The notes: generated by a model not told the origin, from the letters alone. Shown: positions 46,602-55,621, numbered from the stretch's first letter. The stretch is 64,000 nucleotides of DNA from Dokdonella fugitiva (GCF_014138265.1 NZ_JACGXL010000001.1:1327395-1391394); one strand, 5' to 3'. Program-made: numbers and translations.

Positions 46602-49531
46602 GCACGCCTGCCGGCGAGCCGCTGTTCGCGCCCGAACGCTGGCGCGAAGTACGCGACCTGCTGGCCCGGCTGGAAGCGCTCGACGCGCCCGAGCGCGATC
46701 GCGAGATCGAACGCGTCGCCGCCGTCGACGATGCGCTCGCGCGCGCGGCGCGCACGCTGCTCGACGGCGCGGCCGCGTCGACCGAGCGCCTGCCCGAAGG
46801 CTTCGACCGCCTGTTCGGCACCGACGAACAGATGCCCGCGGCCGTCGGCCCGTTCCGCCTGCTGAGCCGTCTCGGCGAAGGCGGCATGGGCACGGTCTAC
46901 CTCGCCGAACGCAGCGGCGCCGACTTCACCCAGCGCGTCGCGCTGAAGCTGCTCGATCGCGTCGCATCGGCACCGCGCCTCGCCGCGCGCGAGCGGCGCA
47001 TCCTCGCCGCGCTCGCGCATCCGAACATCACCGCGTTCGTCGACGCCGGCACCGACGGCGGCCGCGCCTGGCTCGCGATGGAGTACGTCGACGGCGAACC
47101 CCTGCTCGACTTCTGCGCGCGACACGCGCTCGACGTGCGTGCGCGCGTCGCGCTGCTCGACCAGGTCTGCGCCGCGGTCGCGCACGCGCACGCGCAACTC
47201 GTCGTGCACCGCGACCTCAAGCCGTCCAACGTCTACGTCAGCCACGCGGGCGTGGCCAAGCTGCTCGACTTCGGCATCGCCCAGGTGCTCGATCCGAGCG
47301 ACGAGAAGACGCCGGCGACGCGCGTGTTCACGCCGGAATACGCGGCGCCGGAACAGCTGCGCGGCGATCGCGTCACCACGGCGACCGACGTGTACGCGCT
47401 CGGCCTGCTGCTGTACGAACTCGTCGTCGGCTGCCGCTTGCCGACCGCGGCGCGCGAGCGCACGACCGACTGGACGACCGCCGAACTCGCGCGCCAGGCG
47501 AACGCCGACACACGCGCGGCGCCGGCTGCGCGCGACGGCGGCAAGACGGTCGCACGCCTGCTGCGCGGCGACCTCGGCCGCATCATCGCGCACGCGCTCG
47601 AGCCGTCGCCGGAGCGGCGCTACGGATCGGTCGCGCTGCTGCGCGAGGATCTCGCGCGCTGGCTCGAGCATCGCCCGCTCACGCTCGCGCGCCCGGGACT
47701 CGCCTACACGGTCGGCCGGTTCGTGCGGCGCAACCGCCTGGCGGTGTCGACCGCCGCCGTCGCCCTGCTCGCGTTGCTCGCCCTGACCGCAGTCGCGCTG
47801 TGGCAGGCGCGCGCGCGCGCCGACGAGGCCGAGCGCGCGCTCGCGCAGGCACGCCGCGCCGAGGCGATGCAGCAATTCCTCTCCGACGTGATCCGCCAGG
47901 CGAGTCCCGACGAGAACGGCGGCGCGCCGATCACGCCGCACCAGTTGCTCGAGAAGGGCGAACACCTCGCCGACGGCTTCGCCGGCCAGCCCGACCTGCA
48001 AGCCGAGGTGCTCGCCCAGCTCGGCGAGCTCTACCTTAGCCTCAGCGACACCGACAGCGCCGGGCGCGCCCTGCAGCGCGCGCGCGCCCTGGTGGCGGCG
48101 CCGTCGATGCCCGGCAGCGTGCGAGCGCGCGTGCTGCTCGCACTCACCCAGTGGGAAGCGGTGCTGGCGCAGTTCGACGATGCGCTCGCGCACGCGCGCG
48201 AGAGCCTCGCGCTCTACCGCAGCGAACCAGGCACCGAGGCGAAGACGATCGCCGAGGTCGACATCTCGATCGCACAGGCGCTCGACGGCAAGGGCGATGC
48301 GGCGGAGACCGAGAAGTTCCTGCGCGAGGCGGTCGCGCGCGACAGCGCCGCGCTCGGCGATCACGACGACTCGGTCGCCGAACTCTGGCTGCTGTTCGGT
48401 TACACGCTCGCCACGCGCGGCGAACTCGACGAAGCGGAACGCGCGTCGCGCAAGGGCGTGGAAGGCTACCGCGCGGTGTACGGCGACGACGGCTTCGAGG
48501 TCGCGCACGCGCTCAACGAACTCGCGCTCGTGCTCGCCTGGCGCAAGGAAGGGCTCGCCGCCGCCGAGGACGCGCTGCGCGATGCGGTACGCATCTTCCG
48601 CAAGCTCGTCGGCGAGAACCACCAGAAGACCATCTCGGCCGAGCGCAACCTGCTGACGATGGTCGAGCGCCGCGGCCGCTACGTCGACGCACTGCCGCAG
48701 CGCGAGGCACTCGTCGCGCGCGCGGAGCGCCCCGGCATCTCGACGCCGCGCGAACTCGCGACACAGTACCAGGCCCTCGCGCTCGACTATGCGCAGGTCG
48801 GCCGCTTCGCCGACGCCGAGACCGCTTTGCGACGCTCGCTCGTGCTCGGCGAGCAGGCACAGGGCGCACGCAACCTCGCCGACCAGGGGGCGCGCAATGA
48901 CCTCGGCGACGTGCTCGTGCTGCTCGGTCGCGACGACGACGCGGAGCGCGTGCTGCGCGAGGCGATCGCGATCCAGCAGGAGCAGCAGCCCGACGACGTG
49001 GCCCGGCTGAAGCGGCTGCAGGCGTCGCTCGGCGAGCTGTTGCGCATCGAGGGCCGCACCGGCGAGGCCTTGCCGCTGCTCGTCGACGCGGCGGCACTGC
49101 CGCCGTCCGCACCGGACACCGACGTCGCGCGACCGCTCGCGCTCGCGCGCCTCGCCGAGGCGCAACTCGTCGGCGGCGACGCGACCACCGCGGAGGCGAC
49201 CGCGCGCCGCGCCGTCGACTACGCGCAGAAGGCCTATCCGGCCGATCATCCGAAGATCGCGTTCGCCGCGTACGCGCTCGCCCGCGCCGACCTCGCGCTC
49301 GGCAAGTCGCGGGAGGCGGAGGCCCTGCTGCGCAAAACCCTGGAACTGCGCGCGGCGGTGCATCCGCCGACGCATCCGCGCATGCTCGAGGCGAACGTCG
49401 CCCTGGCACAGGCGCTCGAGGCGCAGGGCAAGGTGGACGAGGCGCGTGCGATACGCGACGGCGTCACGCCATTGCTCGACAGCGCCCTTCCCTACTCGCG
49501 CGAGCTGCGCGCGCGCCTCGCGCAGCGCTGA
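46598..49531 (+). CDS. Transmembrane Ser/Thr protein kinase with TPR sensor region
   Basis: A 977-residue Hanks-type kinase. The glycine loop is LGEGGMGTVYLAE at about residue 92, and the lysine is in VALKLL (about 116). The catalytic loop VVHRDLKPSNVYVS is near 203 and DFG near 224. APEQLRGDRVTTATDVYALG is the APE/F-helix segment. One membrane helix (LAVSTAAVALLALLALTAVA, about 380-400) is followed by a short coiled coil and a long TPR array to the C-terminus, presumably outside the membrane. The GTG start overlaps the sigma factor stop. By analogy with PknT it may phosphorylate and activate that sigma factor, which is inference. Confidence 0.93.
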   Translation: MSTPAGEPLFAPERWREVRDLLARLEALDAPERDREIERVAAVDDALARAARTLLDGAAASTERLPEGFDRLFGTDEQMPAAVGPFRLLSRLGEGGMGTVYLAERSGADFTQRVALKLLDRVASAPRLAARERRILAALAHPNITAFVDAGTDGGRAWLAMEYVDGEPLLDFCARHALDVRARVALLDQVCAAVAHAHAQLVVHRDLKPSNVYVSHAGVAKLLDFGIAQVLDPSDEKTPATRVFTPEYAAPEQLRGDRVTTATDVYALGLLLYELVVGCRLPTAARERTTDWTTAELARQANADTRAAPAARDGGKTVARLLRGDLGRIIAHALEPSPERRYGSVALLREDLARWLEHRPLTLARPGLAYTVGRFVRRNRLAVSTAAVALLALLALTAVALWQARARADEAERALAQARRAEAMQQFLSDVIRQASPDENGGAPITPHQLLEKGEHLADGFAGQPDLQAEVLAQLGELYLSLSDTDSAGRALQRARALVAAPSMPGSVRARVLLALTQWEAVLAQFDDALAHARESLALYRSEPGTEAKTIAEVDISIAQALDGKGDAAETEKFLREAVARDSAALGDHDDSVAELWLLFGYTLATRGELDEAERASRKGVEGYRAVYGDDGFEVAHALNELALVLAWRKEGLAAAEDALRDAVRIFRKLVGENHQKTISAERNLLTMVERRGRYVDALPQREALVARAERPGISTPRELATQYQALALDYAQVGRFADAETALRRSLVLGEQAQGARNLADQGARNDLGDVLVLLGRDDDAERVLREAIAIQQEQQPDDVARLKRLQASLGELLRIEGRTGEALPLLVDAAALPPSAPDTDVARPLALARLAEAQLVGGDATTAEATARRAVDYAQKAYPADHPKIAFAAYALARADLALGKSREAEALLRKTLELRAAVHPPTHPRMLEANVALAQALEAQGKVDEARAIRDGVTPLLDSALPYSRELRARLAQR

Positions 49532-49532
49532 G

Positions 49533-49561
49533 GCGACGGCCGCGACTGCCGCGGCCGTCGC
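49533..49561. terminator. Hairpin between convergent kinase and DUF805 genes
   Basis: A 12-base-pair stem GCGACGGCCGCG-ACTGC-CGCGGCCGTCGC begins just after the kinase stop and fills the 40-base gap before the minus-strand DUF805 gene. No U-tract on either side. Confidence 0.6.
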
Positions 49562-49571
49562 CGTCGTTCGA

Positions 49572-49973
49572 TCAGGCCGTCGCCAGCGTGCGGCCAGGCG
49601 GGTTGCCGAAGCGGTTCGGACCCGGCGTGCCCGCGATGAAGCCGTTGAAGACGAGCGCGATGAGCCCGCCGACCACCGGCACGAGCGCGATCAGGATCCA
49701 CCATGCCGACTTGTCGACGTCGTGCCAGCGCTTGGCGCTGATCGCGAGGCTCGGCCACAACAGCAGCAGCGAAGCGATCGGCAGTGCCATCGCGGCCGCG
49801 CCGCCACCCTGCGAAACCGCATTCGCGTCGCCGAGGCTCGCCGCATTGAACATCGACACGCCCGCGTAAGCGAACAGCGCGCCGAACAGCACGGTCACCG
49901 CGAGCACGAAATACCAGTACGGCGCACGACCGATGCGGCCCTGGAAGGAAAACAGCAATTCTGTCCAGCTCAT
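49572..49973 (-). CDS. DUF805 family inner-membrane protein
   Basis: A 133-residue membrane protein. It begins MSWTELLFSFQGRIGRAPYW, the standard DUF805 opening with the R-x-x-YW motif. Two to three further hydrophobic segments follow, together with the conserved SAKRWHDVDKSAWW, and it ends in a polar tail with NRFGNPP. The family has no established role. It has its own ribosome-binding site (GAGAGGGTTCC) and is separated by 76 bases from the exported protein gene upstream. Confidence 0.88.
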   Translation of the reverse strand: MSWTELLFSFQGRIGRAPYWYFVLAVTVLFGALFAYAGVSMFNAASLGDANAVSQGGGAAAMALPIASLLLLWPSLAISAKRWHDVDKSAWWILIALVPVVGGLIALVFNGFIAGTPGPNRFGNPPGRTLATA

Positions 49974-50011
49974 GGAACCCTCTCCCGTTGGTGGAACGTC
50001 GTCGTTGAACG

Positions 50012-50032
50012 CCCGCGGCCCCGCGCCGCGGG
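50012..50032 (-). terminator. Hairpin downstream of the 50050 gene
   Basis: CCCGCGG (50012-50018) pairs with CCGCGGG (50026-50032) around a seven-base loop, 18 bases past the stop of the minus-strand gene. A clear U-tract is missing, so termination here is tentative. Confidence 0.45.
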
Positions 50033-50049
50033 CGGGTCTGCTGCTGCGC

Positions 50050-50892
50050 CTACTTCAGCGTGGTCTTCGAAGCTTCCTTCTCCATCTTCCAGGCGCCGCC
50101 CTCGCGCAGCATCGAGACGGTGCTCGTCACCGCGTTGCCGTCGGCGTCCTTGCCGGTGTACTCGAGCGACGCGTGGTCGCCCTTTCCGTTGCCCTTGACG
50201 TACTTCGGCTCGCGCAGCGCCTGTCCCTGGATGAAGCCGAACATCATCTTGAAGTCCTTGTCGTTGCGATGCGCGAGCAGCTCGTCCGCGCGCGCCTTCG
50301 TCATCGATTTCGCCAGCGCGTCGATGTCGCCCTTCTTCAGCGCGGCCAGGTAGGCGAGATAAGCCTTGCCCTGCTCGCCGCCGTTCGCCGGCAGCGCGGC
50401 GCCGAGATCGGGTGCACCGGGCAAGTCGAGCGCGAAGGCGAGGTCGTAGTACTTGCCGCTCTTCTTGTCCGCTTCGTCGTTGCTGCGGAAGCTGCCTTCG
50501 ACGCGCTTGTCGTCGTTGCGCTTGAGCGAAAGCGTGTACCAGCCGCTGCCGCTCTGCGAACCACTCGAGTAGCCGATGTGCGTGTTGACGTTCTGCACGC
50601 TGCCGTCGCCTTCCAGGTTGAGGTCGACGCGCGTGGCTTCGCGCAGCTGGTCGTCGATGGCGCCGTCGCGATCACTCGCGTCGGCGAGCGCGGCAGCGTC
50701 GATCGGCTTGTCGGCGAACACGACGCGCGTGATCTGCTTGTCCTTGTCGAACGGATCGGGCATGCGGTACGCGTAGGCATGCTTGAGCGCGATCGCCTTG
50801 CCGTCGTTGTAGAGCGTGCCCGAACCATCGGCGAGCGCGAGCCCCGAGGCGAACGCTAGACCGGACGACAGCAGGCGCAGGATGGTGTTCAT
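50050..50892 (-). CDS. Exported hypothetical protein, 280 aa
   Basis: A 280-residue protein with a signal peptide (MNTILRLLSSGLAFASGLAL-ADG) and no lipobox. The mature part starts with a beta-rich domain (GTLYNDGKAIALKHAYAYRM). A helical stretch (AYLAALKKGDIDALAKSMTK) and a C-terminal beta segment (SLEYTGKDADGNAVTSTVSM) follow; the latter resembles NTF2/DUF4878-like lumazine-binding folds, with low certainty. A strong GGGAGGAGATGACATC ribosome-binding site supports the start. It is divergent from a LysR-type gene across 252 bases containing a perfect palindrome. Confidence 0.78.
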   Translation of the reverse strand: MNTILRLLSSGLAFASGLALADGSGTLYNDGKAIALKHAYAYRMPDPFDKDKQITRVVFADKPIDAAALADASDRDGAIDDQLREATRVDLNLEGDGSVQNVNTHIGYSSGSQSGSGWYTLSLKRNDDKRVEGSFRSNDEADKKSGKYYDLAFALDLPGAPDLGAALPANGGEQGKAYLAYLAALKKGDIDALAKSMTKARADELLAHRNDKDFKMMFGFIQGQALREPKYVKGNGKGDHASLEYTGKDADGNAVTSTVSMLREGGAWKMEKEASKTTLK

Positions 50893-51072
50893 GATGTCAT
50901 CTCCTCCCGGGAACCCGAAACACCCTCACGGGGCGCGACCGAACGGGTGGCCACGGCCGCCCTCATTTGTCGATACGGATTCCGGCGACGGATCCGACGC
51001 GCGCACTCGGTCCACGATGGCGGGCACGCTAAGGGGCGCCAATGAAAGATGTGGATCGGTCGATGCCGCCGG

Positions 51073-51086
51073 CTTATCGCGATAAG
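51073..51086. promoter_or_regulatory. Palindromic operator candidate in LysR divergent region
   Basis: CTTATCGCGATAAG is a perfect 14-base palindrome containing a T…A dyad of the sort LysR proteins bind. It lies 59 bases before the LysR-type start and in front of two -10-like boxes, GATAAT (51102-51107) and TATACT (51115-51120). Autoregulation is a reasonable guess. Confidence 0.45.
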
Positions 51087-51144
51087 GCGCGGTGATCGTG
51101 CGATAATGCAGGGTTATACTGGGCCGCATGGCCGGGGGAGGCGC

Positions 51145-52101
51145 ATGGGAACACGCCTGTCGTCGACGCAGATCGAATCGTTCATGACGCTCGCGCGCGA
51201 GCTGAATTTCTCGCGCGCGGCCGAGCGCCTGCACATCACCCAGCCGGCACTGACCAAGCGCATCCAGAACCTCGAGGAAACGCTCGGTCAGGTGCTGTTC
51301 GTGCGCCTGCGCGGCGGACTCGAGCTGACCGAATCCGGGCGCATCCTGCAGCGCCACGCGACCTCGGTCGAGCGCCAGGAGGAGGAGCTGCTGGACAGCC
51401 TCGTCGGCGCCGCAGGAGGCCTGTCGGGCTTCTTCCGACTCGTCTCGTTCTCGTCCTGCCTGCGCTCGGTGCTGATCCCTGCGGTCGCCGGCCTGCTGCG
51501 CGAACACCCGCGCCTGTCCTGCCAGTTCATCAAGGCCGAAGTGCACGAGCTGCAGGACCTGCTCATCGAGGGCAAGGTCGACTTCAGCGTCTCGCTGTCG
51601 GAGTGCGAGCGCATGGGCATCGAGAACGTGCAGCTCGGCATCGAACGCAACGTGCTCATCGAGTCGGCCCGCTACGAAGGACGCGACGACTGCTACGTCG
51701 ACCACGACCCGCGCGACAACTTCACCGAACGCTTCTTCCTGATCCAGACCGGCGCGACCGTGCCGAAGATGCTGCGCGCGTACTTCGACGACATCTACGG
51801 CCTCATCGACGCGGTGTCCGAAGGCATCGGCCGCGCGGTCGTGCCGCTGCACCTGATCCGGCCCGAGCACCACGTGCGCATGGTGCCCGGCTTCCGCCCG
51901 TACGAAGTGCCGGTGTTCCTGCACTACCACGCCCAGCCGTACTACACGAAGCTGCATCGCGCGGTCATCGACACGCTCGCGAATGTATGCTCGCGCCACT
52001 ACGACGCCTACCAGCTCGGCCACGAGGGCAAGGCGGTCGCCGATGATGCGTTGATCGCGGCGAACCGGCGGATGATCGCGAAGGGACGCGGAACACCCTG
52101 A
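51145..52101 (+). CDS. LysR-family transcriptional regulator
   Basis: A 318-residue regulator with the N-terminal winged helix-turn-helix LNFSRAAERLHITQPALTKR followed by IQNLEETLGQVLFVR, and a periplasmic-binding-protein-like effector domain (about 90-300). The ATG at 51145 follows GGGGGAGG. The C-terminal part contains paired cysteine/tyrosine-rich helices without recognisable ligand specificity. The neighbours are an exported protein (divergent) and a secreted IFxDGFD-type protein (convergent), so the regulated pathway is not obvious. Confidence 0.92.
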   Translation: MGTRLSSTQIESFMTLARELNFSRAAERLHITQPALTKRIQNLEETLGQVLFVRLRGGLELTESGRILQRHATSVERQEEELLDSLVGAAGGLSGFFRLVSFSSCLRSVLIPAVAGLLREHPRLSCQFIKAEVHELQDLLIEGKVDFSVSLSECERMGIENVQLGIERNVLIESARYEGRDDCYVDHDPRDNFTERFFLIQTGATVPKMLRAYFDDIYGLIDAVSEGIGRAVVPLHLIRPEHHVRMVPGFRPYEVPVFLHYHAQPYYTKLHRAVIDTLANVCSRHYDAYQLGHEGKAVADDALIAANRRMIAKGRGTP

Positions 52102-52142
52102 GCACAGGCAGCCGTCGCGATTCCGCGTCCGGGCGCATGCGC

Positions 52143-53243
52143 TTAGTCGAAGATCGACGGGTCGAACCCGTCGGCGAACAGGCGGTCGAGTTCGTACGCA
52201 CCCATGTCGACGTGCATGCCGATCACGCGCGGCACGCCGAGCGCATCCGTCGCGGTGAGCCCGCCGGGCGGCATGTCGTTGCCGGCGTCGACGAGCGGCG
52301 ACGAACGCTTGAGCGGCTTGTCGAAACAGAGGAAGCCGCAGCCGGCGAACTGCGGATCCACCGACACGTTGCCTCCGCTCGCGGCGCCGAGCGGGACGGG
52401 CGAATACGATCCGATGTCGTTGGAGACGAGGTCGTACGTCCCTTCGTCGTAGAGGTAGAGGTCGGAACTCGCGTTGTCGTTGCCCCAGAAGATGTTGTCG
52501 CTGAACCAGAAGTGCGAGCTGCCGTGCGCGTAGGCGTAGAAGATCGGCCGGGCGTCGGCGGCGTTTGCGGTATTGCCGGTCACCGTGTTGTTGGTGAAAT
52601 GCAACGGGCCGGTGAGGTTGATCGAGCCGGCGGGCGTCTGCCCGGCGGTATTGCCGGCGAACAGGCTGTTGGTCACGACGACGGTGCCCCAACCCGTGAC
52701 GTAGAGGCCGCCGGTATTGGTTTCGGCGTTGCCGTAGAGGAAGCGCACCGAGTCGATCGTGAGCTTGGCGCCACCGGCCTGGTCGTACAGGTACACCTGC
52801 ATGTTGCCGCCATAGTGCGAACCGGCTTCGGTCATGCCGCGGAACAGGGTCAGGTGGTCGACGAAGACGACGTCCGCACCGGTGAACGAGAACCGCAGCG
52901 GCTGCACCTGCTCCTGGCCGTCGAGGAACGTCGAGCCGGTGCGCACGCTGCAACCGGCGTTGAATCCGCCGCTGAGGATGAGCGCCTTGTGGTCGCTGCC
53001 GGCCTGCCCGGTCGCGTAGTCGAGGCCGGAGGCGAGCGCGTACACGCCCGACTCGAACTTGATGTAGTCCGCCTGGCCGTTCGTCCGCGCGGTGTCCAGC
53101 GCAGCCTGCGCGCTCGCTTCGGAATCGACGCAGAACACCGCCGCCGACGCCGACGAGGTCGCCAGCAGGCCCGCCAGCACCGCGGCCATCGAACCTGCGC
53201 GCGCGATCCGCGGACCCACGCAGGCACACTCTCCCACATTCAT
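52143..53243 (-). CDS. Secreted beta-helix-like protein with LFADGFD tail
   Basis: A 366-residue exported protein; the signal peptide runs to about TSSASAA (MAAVLAGLLATSSASA). The body is rich in Asn/Gly rungs: SLFAGNTAGQTPAGSINLTG and FTNNTVTGNTANAADARPIF. Its beginning (AVFCVDSEASAQAALDTART) resembles that of the 43429 product (CVGSVSELQAALNEA), so these are related right-handed beta-helix proteins. It ends YELDRLFADGFDPSIFD, an IFxDGFD-type tail with five further residues. The ATG at 53243 follows AAGGGAGAGCG. Divergent from the second ECF sigma gene. Confidence 0.82.
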   Translation of the reverse strand: MNVGECACVGPRIARAGSMAAVLAGLLATSSASAAVFCVDSEASAQAALDTARTNGQADYIKFESGVYALASGLDYATGQAGSDHKALILSGGFNAGCSVRTGSTFLDGQEQVQPLRFSFTGADVVFVDHLTLFRGMTEAGSHYGGNMQVYLYDQAGGAKLTIDSVRFLYGNAETNTGGLYVTGWGTVVVTNSLFAGNTAGQTPAGSINLTGPLHFTNNTVTGNTANAADARPIFYAYAHGSSHFWFSDNIFWGNDNASSDLYLYDEGTYDLVSNDIGSYSPVPLGAASGGNVSVDPQFAGCGFLCFDKPLKRSSPLVDAGNDMPPGGLTATDALGVPRVIGMHVDMGAYELDRLFADGFDPSIFD

Positions 53244-53351
53244 TTCGCTCTCCCTTTCCAAGGTCGGTGCGTCGTCGTGCTCGCAGCTGCCGCATCGCGA
53301 TCGCTGTAGTAGGGAACGGAGTCCTGCGGCGATCCCGACGCCGCGCAGCGT

Positions 53352-53379
53352 CGATAACACCCGTTGATCGGGCGATAAC
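53352..53379 (+). promoter_or_regulatory. Direct repeat CGATAAC upstream of ECF sigma gene
   Basis: CGATAAC occurs at 53352-53358 and 53373-53379, 21 bases apart (two helical turns), just before TATTGGAATC and a GTATAAC box at 53411-53417 ahead of the sigma gene start. It could be an activator site or the sigma factor's own recognition region. Confidence 0.4.
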
Positions 53380-53424
53380 GTATTGGAATCGCCGAACCGT
53401 CCTGGCGGGCGTATAACAGCGCGG

Positions 53425-54009
53425 ATGGCTGTCCTCGCGCCCACCTTCGCTGCGACCACCGAGCTACTTCGCGACATTCGCGACGGCGACCGTGGCGCCG
53501 AGCAGCGCCTGTACGAACGCTGCCTTCCCACGCTGCGGCGCTGGGCGCACGGCCGCATGCCGCGTGCCGTGCGCGACATCAGCGACACCGACGACCTGGT
53601 GCAGGTCACCCTTCTGCGCGCGCTGCGTCACCTGCACGAATTCGAATCGAGCGGCAGCGGCAGCTTCCTCGCCTACCTTCGCCATATCCTGCTCAATGAA
53701 GTGCGCGCCGAATTGCGCAAGCAGCGGCGCCGTGACGACCGCGTCGACGTCGACGCGTGCCCGCTCGACGGCGACGACGATTCGGTCGTCGGCAATCTCG
53801 TCGGCCACGAGCGCATCCGCGCCTACGAGAGGGCGCTCGCCGCGCTCGAGCGCAGGCAGCAGGAACTGGTGGTCATGCGGCTCGAATTCGGCTTGGACTA
53901 TGCCGAGATCGCGGTCGAGACCGGGGCCAGCCCCGACGCCGTTCGGATGAGCCTCACACGCGCATTGAAGGCGATGACCCGGCACATCGCCGCCGCACAG
54001 GCAGATTGA
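53425..54009 (+). CDS. ECF sigma factor, second copy
   Basis: A 194-residue ECF sigma factor. Region 2.2 here is intact and acidic: AVRDISDTDDLVQVTLLRAL. FLAYLRHILLNEVRAELRKQ corresponds to region 2.3-2.4, and region 4 is FGLDYAEIAVETGASPDAVR followed by MSLTRALKAM. It therefore differs from the neighbouring ECF at 46035, which has lost the acidic residues. A Ser/Thr kinase gene starts four bases after its stop. There is no anti-sigma gene nearby, so control by the kinase is likely but unproven. Confidence 0.92.
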   Translation: MAVLAPTFAATTELLRDIRDGDRGAEQRLYERCLPTLRRWAHGRMPRAVRDISDTDDLVQVTLLRALRHLHEFESSGSGSFLAYLRHILLNEVRAELRKQRRRDDRVDVDACPLDGDDDSVVGNLVGHERIRAYERALAALERRQQELVVMRLEFGLDYAEIAVETGASPDAVRMSLTRALKAMTRHIAAAQAD

Positions 54010-54013
54010 ACCG

Positions 54014-55621
54014 ATGCACCGCGACCCGCTCGACCGGGCGGTGGACGCGATCGCCGACGGGGTTCCGCCCGCATGGACGGCAATCGAATCGACGCATGCA
54101 CTCGACGACGGCGAACTCGCGGGCCTGCGCCTGCTCGACGACGTCGCAGCGGCATTCCGCGGCCGCGCCAGCCGCGATGCATCGAAGCGGGCGGCGCCAC
54201 TGTTCACCTGGGGCACGTTGCAGGTGCTGGAACTGATCGGCGAAGGCGCGTACGCGCAGGTGTGGCGGGCCTTCGACCCTTGGCTCGACCGCGACGTCGC
54301 GCTGAAGCTCGAACGCGAGCCTCACGGCGGCAGCGACCGCAAGCGGATCACGCTCGACGAGGCGCGCCGGCTCGCGCGCATCCGCCATCCGAACGTGCTC
54401 GCCTGCCATGGCTGCGCCGTGCACGAAGGACGTACCGGCTTGTGGACGGAAGTCGTCGACGGCCGCACGCTCGCCGCCATCCTCGCCGACGACGGCGCGT
54501 TCAGCGTCGGCGAAGCGACGCGCGTGGGCCGCGACGTCGCGCGCGGCCTCGCGGCGATCCACGCGGCGGGCCTCGTCCACGGCGACGTGAAAGCCGGCAA
54601 CGTGATGCGCGAACGCGGGGGACGCATCGTGCTCATGGATTTCGGCGCCGGTGGCGAAGAACGCCTGCTCGCCGAACGCCGCATCGTTTCGGCGACACCG
54701 GCGTACCTCGCACCCGAAGTTCTCGACGGTGCGCCGCAAAGCCGACACGGCGACGTGCACGCGTTCGGTGTGCTGGCGTACCTGTTGCTCACGGGTTCGG
54801 CGCCTTACACGGGCACCGGCGTACCCGCATTGCGCGCCGCGCAGCGCGCGGGTACGCGCCCCCCGCTCCGCTCGGTGTGTCCCGAACTCGGAGCGGACGT
54901 AGCCGCGCTGATCGAACGCTGTCTCGACGCCGATCCGGTTCAGCGACCCGATGCGGACGCTGTGGCGCGCGGACTCGCCGCGGCGGCGACGTCCCGCGAT
55001 CTTCCGCGACGCATGGATCGCCTTGCGAAATGGACCGTGCGTTGCCTGGCGGTCGCCCTCGCGGCCGCCGTGCCGGGGTCGGCATGGCCATGGCTGCTTC
55101 CGGCGTGGAGCGCGGACGCCGCGTTCGTGCGTTCCGGCGGGCACGGCGACGAGCCCCTCCAGGGCACGAGCACGGTTCGCGACGGCGATCGCCTCCGCCT
55201 GCGCGTATCGAGCAATCGCTCGAGCCACGTCTACGTGCTCAACGAGGATGCCGCGGGCAATGCCGTCGTCCTCTATCCGCTCGCCGGCGATACCGGCGCG
55301 CTGCCGGCGGCAGCCGTGACGCTGCCGGGGGGCGCGCGGAATCCGGCACTCGCCTGGGAAGTCACTCCCGGTGCCGGGCGTGAGGAATTCATCGTCGTCG
55401 CATCACTGGAGCGATTGCCCGCACTCGAGGCGGCCCTAGCCTCGTGGCCACACAGCGCGATCGCGGCGACGCCGACGCGTTCGCTCGGCCGCGTCGTGAG
55501 CGACGAACCGATGTCGCTGGTGACCGGCGAGCACTTGCGTGCACTGCTCGCGGATGTTCCGCGCGAGGATCCGACGCACCACGTCTGGCACTACGCGTTC
55601 GTCCACGCCCCGTCGCGCTGA
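54014..55621 (+). CDS. Non-RD Ser/Thr protein kinase with DUF4384-like C-terminus
   Basis: A 535-residue kinase. The glycine loop is LIGEGAYAQVWRAF (about residue 74), and the lysine is in VALKLE (about 97). The catalytic loop is LVHGDVKAGNVM (about 189) and DFG is in LMDFGAGG (about 208). The usual HRD is HGD, so this is a non-RD kinase. One membrane helix lies at about 343-363. The outer part (375-535) has RLRLRVSSNRSSHVYVLNED and VLYPLAGDTGALPA, resembling the DUF4384 sensor-like domain. It is four bases after the ECF gene and probably in one transcript with it. Confidence 0.9.
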   Translation: MHRDPLDRAVDAIADGVPPAWTAIESTHALDDGELAGLRLLDDVAAAFRGRASRDASKRAAPLFTWGTLQVLELIGEGAYAQVWRAFDPWLDRDVALKLEREPHGGSDRKRITLDEARRLARIRHPNVLACHGCAVHEGRTGLWTEVVDGRTLAAILADDGAFSVGEATRVGRDVARGLAAIHAAGLVHGDVKAGNVMRERGGRIVLMDFGAGGEERLLAERRIVSATPAYLAPEVLDGAPQSRHGDVHAFGVLAYLLLTGSAPYTGTGVPALRAAQRAGTRPPLRSVCPELGADVAALIERCLDADPVQRPDADAVARGLAAAATSRDLPRRMDRLAKWTVRCLAVALAAAVPGSAWPWLLPAWSADAAFVRSGGHGDEPLQGTSTVRDGDRLRLRVSSNRSSHVYVLNEDAAGNAVVLYPLAGDTGALPAAAVTLPGGARNPALAWEVTPGAGREEFIVVASLERLPALEAALASWPHSAIAATPTRSLGRVVSDEPMSLVTGEHLRALLADVPREDPTHHVWHYAFVHAPSR

